Assembly: GCF_028294535.1 (NCBI RefSeq)
Contig: NZ_JAQBIE010000024.1
Location: 1-59,309 of the forward strand
Direction: 5' to 3'
Length of the DNA: 59,309 nucleotides
Source of the DNA: Paracoccus onchidii
Lineage (GTDB): Bacteria; Pseudomonadota; Alphaproteobacteria; Rhodobacterales; Rhodobacteraceae
Shown in pieces: positions 55,772-59,309 of this stretch. The number at the start of each line of letters is the position of its first letter. Positions within the stretch are counted from its first letter, which is position 1. Under the pieces are notes generated by a model, which was given only the letters and a program-made list of their open reading frames with translations, ran no database searches and was not told where the DNA came from. Position numbers and translations under genes: made by a program.

Positions 55772-56198
55772 GGTGATCGCGCTTCTGGTGGCTGTGGTTG
55801 CAGCCTTTATTGTCGCTCTGGTAGTCAGGGGCTTGCTGCCGGTCGCGCTGCGCCCTGACGGTTCGGCGGTCTATCATCTGTCTATCGGGGTGATATTGCT
55901 TCTGTTCTCGATCGCAATGCGCGCCCTTTATTGGGACGGCCTGCCGGTCATGTTCGCCCTGATACACCCAGACCTTTGGACGCTGTGGGTTGATCGCTTC
56001 GGGCGCCCGATCCCGAATGTCATCATCGGCCTGATGGTGCTGGCCGGCGCGCGTCATCTTCTCATTCTTCAATGGCTTCTTATCCCCGAGGAAGATCGGG
56101 CGTCCTATTCGATCTTTACGGCGCCATTTTATCCCCAGCGTGTCTGCATTGTTCGGGGCGTCGAGGCTCTGAAAAAGGTTTGGAGGCGCGAAAGGTGA
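55761..56198 (+). CDS. Membrane protein, holin candidate
   Basis: The 145-aa protein has three likely transmembrane helices (residues 4-28 VIALLVAVVAAFIVALVV, 41-62 LSIGVILLLFSIAM, 85-108 VIIGLMVLAGARHLLILQWLL) and a basic cytoplasmic tail (KKVWRRER). Three helices and a charged tail are typical of class I holins. It lies two genes before the muramidase. Confidence 0.6.
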   Translation: MIVEVIALLVAVVAAFIVALVVRGLLPVALRPDGSAVYHLSIGVILLLFSIAMRALYWDGLPVMFALIHPDLWTLWVDRFGRPIPNVIIGLMVLAGARHLLILQWLLIPEEDRASYSIFTAPFYPQRVCIVRGVEALKKVWRRER

Positions 56199-56611
56199 TG
56201 CTGCCGGTAATCATTCGCCGCAAGTTGAAGGGGGCCAATGGCCGAAACTGGCCGGGTTTCGTGGTTTTGAACCCGGACGCGCCCATGCCTGCCGCAGTTC
56301 TGGCACAGGAGGTATGGGAATCCCGGCACAAGCTGAATCCCTTCACCCTTCTGAAAACCGTTCTGAGTGATCGCGCCAAGCGCCGCATGGAATTGATGGG
56401 TCATGAGGTCGAGGTGCAGGCAGCAATATTGATCTACGACTCCAATGCCGTGAGGCACAGGAACAGGGAAGCCGCAGCAATGAAGGCCGGATATGACGGC
56501 ATCTTTGCGGGATACAGCATTGCCGACATTCAATCCGGCATGTCTGCGCAAAGCGACGAGGCGCGGCGCTGGGTCCGCAAGAACATGAAACGACTGGAAA
56601 GGTTCAAGTGA
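56198..56611 (+). CDS. Hypothetical protein, possibly a degenerate metallopeptidase-like fold
   Basis: ATG 56198 overlaps the previous TGA. The 137-aa product has AAVLAQEVWESRHKLNPF and RRMELMGHEVEVQAAILIYD. The layout resembles small phage proteins with L-A-H-E-x-x-H followed by Y/E-x-E-A-x-x-x-Q, but the His pair is not intact here (AQEVWESRH). It may be an inactive relative. It lies in the lysis cassette. Low certainty. Confidence 0.45.
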   Translation: MLPVIIRRKLKGANGRNWPGFVVLNPDAPMPAAVLAQEVWESRHKLNPFTLLKTVLSDRAKRRMELMGHEVEVQAAILIYDSNAVRHRNREAAAMKAGYDGIFAGYSIADIQSGMSAQSDEARRWVRKNMKRLERFK

Positions 56612-57585
56612 TGGGACGCTATCCCTGGGAGGGGCAAGCGCGCCCCATGAGTGCAGGCGCCTTTGATGACGCAGGCCGGAAATATCGCCTTGATCCCGAC
56701 ATCATCCGGGCGGTCTGGCAGGTTGAAAGCGCGGGCCGCGGGTTCCGATCCGATGGGACGCTTGAACGGCGCTATGAGCCGCATCATTTCCCCGGATCCG
56801 GGATCACGAGTTGGCGCGAAAGCCTCAAGATCAAGACGGCGCGGCGCGACCAGATGTTGCGCGAAGCCTACGACCGGAAACCGGAAGCCGCGCTCGACGC
56901 CACCAGTTTCGGGGGCCCGCAGATCATGGGCTTCAATGCCGAGGCCGCAGGCTATCGCAGCGCCATGGAAATGGTGACAGCCATGGCAGCGGACGAGAAT
57001 GAACACCTTGCCGCGTTTCTGCGCCTGGTCGATGGATGGGGGCTTATCACGGTCCTGGCGGCGCATGACTGGCATCGGTTCGCATCCCGCTACAATGGAA
57101 GCGGGCAAGCCGCAGTCTATGCGGAGAAGATCGAAACCGCTTATCGCCGCCTTACCGGCCGGGCATCGCCCGTTGTTCTGAGGCTTGGCCGCGCCTCGGA
57201 CAAGGCGGCGGTGAAAGAGTTGCAGCGCGCGCTTGGCATCGAGGATGACGGTGTTTTCGGGCGCGACACCGATGCGGCCGTGCGCGCATTTCAGGAACGC
57301 TATGGCCTGACTGTTGACGGCGTGGTCGGGGATCGCACCTGGGCGATGCTGCGCGACCGGCGCGATGCGTCCCCTTCGGCGCAGCCGGCCCGCGCTGACG
57401 GCCTTGCCAAGATCACGGGATACAGCGGTGCGGCAACCGCGCTTGCCGGTGCAGTTGCGACGATCGGTGATGCGCTGCCCGACAATGCCATGACCATCGT
57501 TGCTGCCGGCGCGTCGATCGCGGGCGTCATGGCCTTGGGCGCAATCCTGTTCGTGAAGATCCGCGACGGAAAGGCGCTGTTCTGA
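56611..57585 (+). CDS. Endolysin: N-acetylmuramidase with peptidoglycan-binding domain
   Basis: ATG 56611 overlaps the previous TGA; GTG 56608 is an alternative. The 324-aa enzyme has an N-acetylmuramidase domain (residues 14-185) with catalytic Glu 39 in WQVESAG, YEPHHFP, SFGGPQIMGFNA and WGLITVLAAHDW. A PG_binding_1 domain follows (about 205-253: VKELQRALGIEDDGVFG, TVDGVVGDRTWAML). Two hydrophobic segments near the C-terminus suggest membrane attachment. It cuts the cell wall at lysis. Confidence 0.88.
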   Translation: MGRYPWEGQARPMSAGAFDDAGRKYRLDPDIIRAVWQVESAGRGFRSDGTLERRYEPHHFPGSGITSWRESLKIKTARRDQMLREAYDRKPEAALDATSFGGPQIMGFNAEAAGYRSAMEMVTAMAADENEHLAAFLRLVDGWGLITVLAAHDWHRFASRYNGSGQAAVYAEKIETAYRRLTGRASPVVLRLGRASDKAAVKELQRALGIEDDGVFGRDTDAAVRAFQERYGLTVDGVVGDRTWAMLRDRRDASPSAQPARADGLAKITGYSGAATALAGAVATIGDALPDNAMTIVAAGASIAGVMALGAILFVKIRDGKALF

Positions 57586-57791
57586 TGCGCGCCTATCTCG
57601 CAGCCGGTGCGCTGGCGGCGATCCTGGCCGTTGGGTGGTGGGTGTTCGATCAAGGCCGCGGGGCTGAAAGGTCCAATAAACAGTCCCGCGACTTGGAAGC
57701 ATGGGAAAGGGTGAATGATGCGGACGTGTCTCGCGGTGATAGTGATGACGATACAAAGTGGCTGCATGAATGGATCGGCGGGCAGCAGTGA
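57585..57791 (+). CDS. Rz-like inner-membrane spanin candidate
   Basis: The 68-aa protein starts with one membrane helix (LAAGALAAILAVGWWVF) followed by a charged periplasmic helix (GAERSNKQSRDLEAWERV). This is the i-spanin layout, though it is short. Overlap with an out-of-frame small lipoprotein-like gene, and placement after the endolysin, support the Rz assignment. Confidence 0.6.
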   Translation: MRAYLAAGALAAILAVGWWVFDQGRGAERSNKQSRDLEAWERVNDADVSRGDSDDDTKWLHEWIGGQQ

Positions 57792-57924
57792 CGGCCTTGC
57801 GGTTGCCATGAAAAAGCCCCTGCACCGCCATGCAGAGGCTTTGGTGGGCGATGACGTTGGCCGGATGCGGTCAACCGGTCGAGACGTTCTGGCGGTCTAT
57901 GACGCATGGACCGGTGCGAAGTGA
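57718..57924 (+). CDS. Rz1-like outer-membrane spanin candidate
   Basis: A 68-aa frame overlaps the Rz-like gene by 74 bases in another frame. ATG 57718 has AAAGGG six bases upstream. The peptide MRTCLAVIVMTIQSGC looks like a short lipoprotein signal with acceptor Cys 16; Gln at position -3 is not the usual residue, so lipidation is uncertain. Overlapping Rz/Rz1 pairs are classic in phage lysis cassettes. Confidence 0.5.
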   Translation: MRTCLAVIVMTIQSGCMNGSAGSSDGLAVAMKKPLHRHAEALVGDDVGRMRSTGRDVLAVYDAWTGAK

Positions 57925-57960
57925 GGGCGCGGCGTCTGTTGCCGTATTGGGCGCGGATCA

Positions 57961-58134
57961 TCAGGCCGAAGTGATGCCACCGCGATAACGGGCGAGGGCG
58001 GCGCGGGCTTTTGCATCGTGATCTTCGAGATGCCTAGCCGCAATATTGTAATGCGCTCGGGACATCGTTTTTGCCTCATTCACCAATTGCATGAGATACC
58101 ACCGCTTTAATCTCCACCATGCGCGTCCAAGCAT
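57961..58134 (-). CDS. Small basic helical protein (57 aa)
   Basis: I choose ATG 58134 because AAGGG then has an eight-base spacing; GTG 58143 is possible. The peptide MLGRAWWRLKRWYLMQLVNE is amphipathic and basic, followed by EAKTMSRAHYNIAARHLEDH. It is the last gene of a minus-strand accessory unit convergent with the late operon. Function unknown. Confidence 0.5.
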   Translation of the reverse strand: MLGRAWWRLKRWYLMQLVNEAKTMSRAHYNIAARHLEDHDAKARAALARYRGGITSA

Positions 58135-58135
58135 G

Positions 58136-58348
58136 TCATTCACCCTTCACGATTGACAGGAGTATGGCGGCAAAAGAATCCCATCCTGCACTCCCCTCAA
58201 GTTCGTCCTGCTCAATCAGGGACAGCCCTAAAAGCGCCACATCCTTGACCATGCGATGAAGGTTCTTGTTCACGGCTTCCAACTTTTCCACGCGCTCCCT
58301 CAATGCGGCAACTTCGCTGCGGTCGGCAGGCTCAAGCGGTCGTGTCAT
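58136..58348 (-). CDS. Small coiled-coil protein (70 aa)
   Basis: The start at ATG 58348 (MTRPLEPADRSEV) lies just inside the 3' end of the upstream gene. Residues 12-40 form a coiled coil (VAALRERVEKLEAVNKNLHR). The C-terminus is hydrophobic (FAAILLSIVKGE). No family recognised. Confidence 0.5.
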   Translation of the reverse strand: MTRPLEPADRSEVAALRERVEKLEAVNKNLHRMVKDVALLGLSLIEQDELEGSAGWDSFAAILLSIVKGE

Positions 58349-58595
58349 TCTTCGTCTCCTGTGCTGTGAGGGCTGCGCGAAAGCAGTTGGCAATCGTGGC
58401 ATTCTTCCGCCCTGCGGCTGCGTTCATAGCTGCGCTGATCCGCCTCGCATCGTCGGCAGTCCAGCAGCGGCACAGTTCAATGCCGCCCCTGTCCAGATCA
58501 ATCACGCCAAATTCGCAGCAGTCAGTCGGCATTCCTCCGTGAACGTGTCGCGGCTCGTAGCGGTCGCGCACCTCGGCGTCGGTGGGGCGGGTCAT
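58332..58595 (-). CDS. Hypothetical accessory protein (87 aa)
   Basis: The protein begins MTRPTDAEVRDRYEPRHVHGG and includes PTDCCEFGVIDLD, ELCRCWTADDARRIS and AAMNAAAGR. The two Cys clusters could bind metal. The T-A-x-D-A-R-R-I-x-A-A-M pattern is common in small alphaproteobacterial phage proteins of unknown role. Confidence 0.55.
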   Translation of the reverse strand: MTRPTDAEVRDRYEPRHVHGGMPTDCCEFGVIDLDRGGIELCRCWTADDARRISAAMNAAAGRKNATIANCFRAALTAQETKNDTTA

Positions 58596-58598
58596 GGG

Positions 58599-58812
58599 CG
58601 TCTCCTATCTGCTGGACGTGGGGGCGTAGCCGCCATCATCGAACCACCCGTTGCCATCACACTCAGAGCAGTCCTTCACACCAGCATCAGCCGGGGAACC
58701 CTCTGGTGGATGCAGGTAGACATTCCAATCGGTGACCACTTCGCCATTCCCGGCGCATGTCTCGCATTGAATCAATGACATCATCGTCTCCTATCTGCTG
58801 GGCGTGGGGGCG
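58599..58812. repeat. 28-bp repeat pair carrying a stop codon and a ribosome site
   Basis: The segments 58599-58626 and 58785-58812 are identical at 27 of 28 positions. On the minus strand each encodes the last residues of a frame (APT[SP]SR-stop) and then GGAGACG, the ribosome site of the next gene. The repeat flanks the small zinc-ribbon gene, so that gene could be lost or gained by recombination. Confidence 0.75.
58605..58784 (-). CDS. DnaJ-type zinc-ribbon micro-protein (59 aa)
   Basis: A 59-codon frame starts ATGATG at 58784 behind GGAGACG. It encodes CETCAGNGEV near the start and CSECDGNGWF near residue 38, two CxxCxGxG motifs as in the DnaJ cysteine-rich domain. Four cysteines would hold one zinc. 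Similar tiny proteins occur in many phages; they may help folding or bind nucleic acid. Confidence 0.65.
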   Translation of the reverse strand: MMSLIQCETCAGNGEVVTDWNVYLHPPEGSPADAGVKDCSECDGNGWFDDGGYAPTSSR

Positions 58813-58918
58813 GTGCTGATGATTGTCCGGGCGGATCGGGTCGTGGCGATCATCCCCCGGCGTGGCTCTCTGAGCGAGGATCAACCTTGAAACCCGAACC
58901 TCGATCAAACCAATTCGA

Positions 58919-59191
58919 CTATTCAGAAGCAGCCGCGCCCCTTGGCTTTGTTTCAAAGCACTGCAAGCCGGCAGGGCGTTCTGTTCCCCAGGCCATGAGG
59001 CAAGTCACATCGGGGTTTCCTTCGGGCGTCCATTCGTAGACGCGAACATCAAGGCCGAGCGTCGGGACGCGATATGCAGATACGCCTTCCTTTTCCTCAA
59101 GCTTGCTGTTTTTGCTCCAAGACCAAAGGTCTGCTTGAGCTGTGCCGATGGAAAGAATCGTGGCGACGGCGGCGATCAGTATTTTGTTCAT
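58919..59191 (-). CDS. Secreted protein beside attR, possible lysogenic-conversion gene
   Basis: I start at ATG 59191 (MNKILIAAVATILSIGTAQA), a clear signal peptide with cleavage after AQA and a mature start DLWSWSKN. The mature 70 residues are beta-rich with one Cys pair (TCLMAW ... LQCFETK) that may form a disulfide. It is placed next to the attachment site and read toward the phage interior, typical of a cargo gene. Family unknown. Confidence 0.6.
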   Translation of the reverse strand: MNKILIAAVATILSIGTAQADLWSWSKNSKLEEKEGVSAYRVPTLGLDVRVYEWTPEGNPDVTCLMAWGTERPAGLQCFETKPRGAAASE

Positions 59192-59215
59192 TCCCAGCCT
59201 ATTTCGTGGTGAAAT

Positions 59216-59238
59216 CAGGTTCACATTCAGGTTCACAT
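59216..59238. repeat. Probable integrase arm-type sites (right arm)
   Basis: This block is identical to 111-133 and again holds two AGGTTCACA copies 12 bp apart; a third partial GGTTCAC follows at 59242. It lies within 60 bp of attR. Confidence 0.65.
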
Positions 59239-59291
59239 CTGGGTTCACGAAAATTCGCTTTGCCCAATGATCGCTTGCTATGCTGGGGTAA

Positions 59292-59309
59292 AGTGGCGGA
59301 GCGAGAGGG
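59292..59309. repeat. attR: attR core, direct repeat of the left end
   Basis: This is the exact second copy of the 18-bp core at 1-18. The sequence runs off the window at the point where, if the reverse complement is a tRNA 3' end, the T-arm should follow. The intact tRNA gene is therefore expected just right of the window on the minus strand. Confidence 0.8.

Noticed and set aside
56530..57831. 433-codon minus-strand open frame opposite the endolysin
   Set aside because: Arg/Pro/His-rich antisense of a well-supported endolysin and spanin set; no start signal.
58687..58956. 89-codon minus-strand frame over the zinc-ribbon gene start
   Set aside because: It overlaps the better-supported zinc-ribbon gene and is Arg/His/Asp-rich without a ribosome site.
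1..59309. CRISPR array, rRNA, complete tRNA or insertion sequence in the window
   Set aside because: I saw no spaced identical repeats of CRISPR type, no transposase, and no full tRNA cloverleaf; only the tRNA 3' end at the att cores.

Overview
The window looks like one complete temperate podovirus-type prophage from an alphaproteobacterium. High GC, a GapR-type gene, small alphaproteobacterial phage families and the general codon style suggest Rhodobacteraceae, perhaps a Paracoccus relative; I cannot verify the genus. An 18-bp direct repeat forms the two ends (1-18 and 59292-59309). Read on the minus strand it is the 3' end of a tRNA acceptor arm with CCA (probably tRNA-Ser), so these are attL and attR. 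A second repeat pair just inside each end (111-133 and 59216-59238) looks like integrase arm sites.

Layout. (1) 188-1462, tyrosine integrase. (2) 1474-8737, minus-strand early operon: a 76-aa membrane protein, an Ea22-like protein, several very small genes, a coiled-coil protein plus RecT annealase, then an internal rho-independent terminator, a GapR homolog and a run of small unknown genes. (3) 8770-9826, the lysogeny switch: an S24-type repressor with a two-TM small protein translationally coupled behind it, divergent from a Cro-like gene, with TGCA-N4-TGCA operators on both sides. (4) 9826-16923, rightward early genes: HTH proteins, a cytosine-5 methyltransferase with a second gene overprinted in the +1 frame, a PAPS-reductase-like protein, an MT-A70 methyltransferase, a DUF1064-type nuclease, an O-like replication protein containing an 11-bp iteron array, a P-like protein and a free-standing DnaA domain-IV-like protein. 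(5) A terminator, then two more TGCA-N4-TGCA operators in front of the late operon. (6) 17044-57924, late genes: terminases, P22-like portal, scaffold, a CsrA-like protein, N4-gp56/DUF4043-type capsid, neck and nozzle proteins, tail fibre, T7-like ejection proteins (GNAT-like, S74-like, lysozyme-like), a 4729-residue polyvalent protein, a second adhesin with two SGNH-like halves, and a lysis cassette (membrane proteins, muramidase, overlapping Rz/Rz1-like pair). (7) 57961-59191, a short minus-strand accessory group ending in a secreted protein next to attR.

Most interesting points. The 14.2-kb polyvalent gene (nuclease/ParB-like, methyltransferase, Strawberry-notch-type helicase, zincin, PLxRFG and LPD38-like parts) contains three small genes nested in the +1 frame exactly where its own product is low-complexity linker; third-position GC switches from the main frame to the nested frame at each one. 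Three late transcription or translation units (capsid, polyvalent gene, adhesin unit) share a leader element GCATAGGAYGTG whose 5' part can pair with the start-codon region. Its AGGAYGT core resembles a CsrA site, and a CsrA-like gene lies immediately before the first copy. The repressor operators recur at the late promoter, which suggests direct repressor control of late genes.
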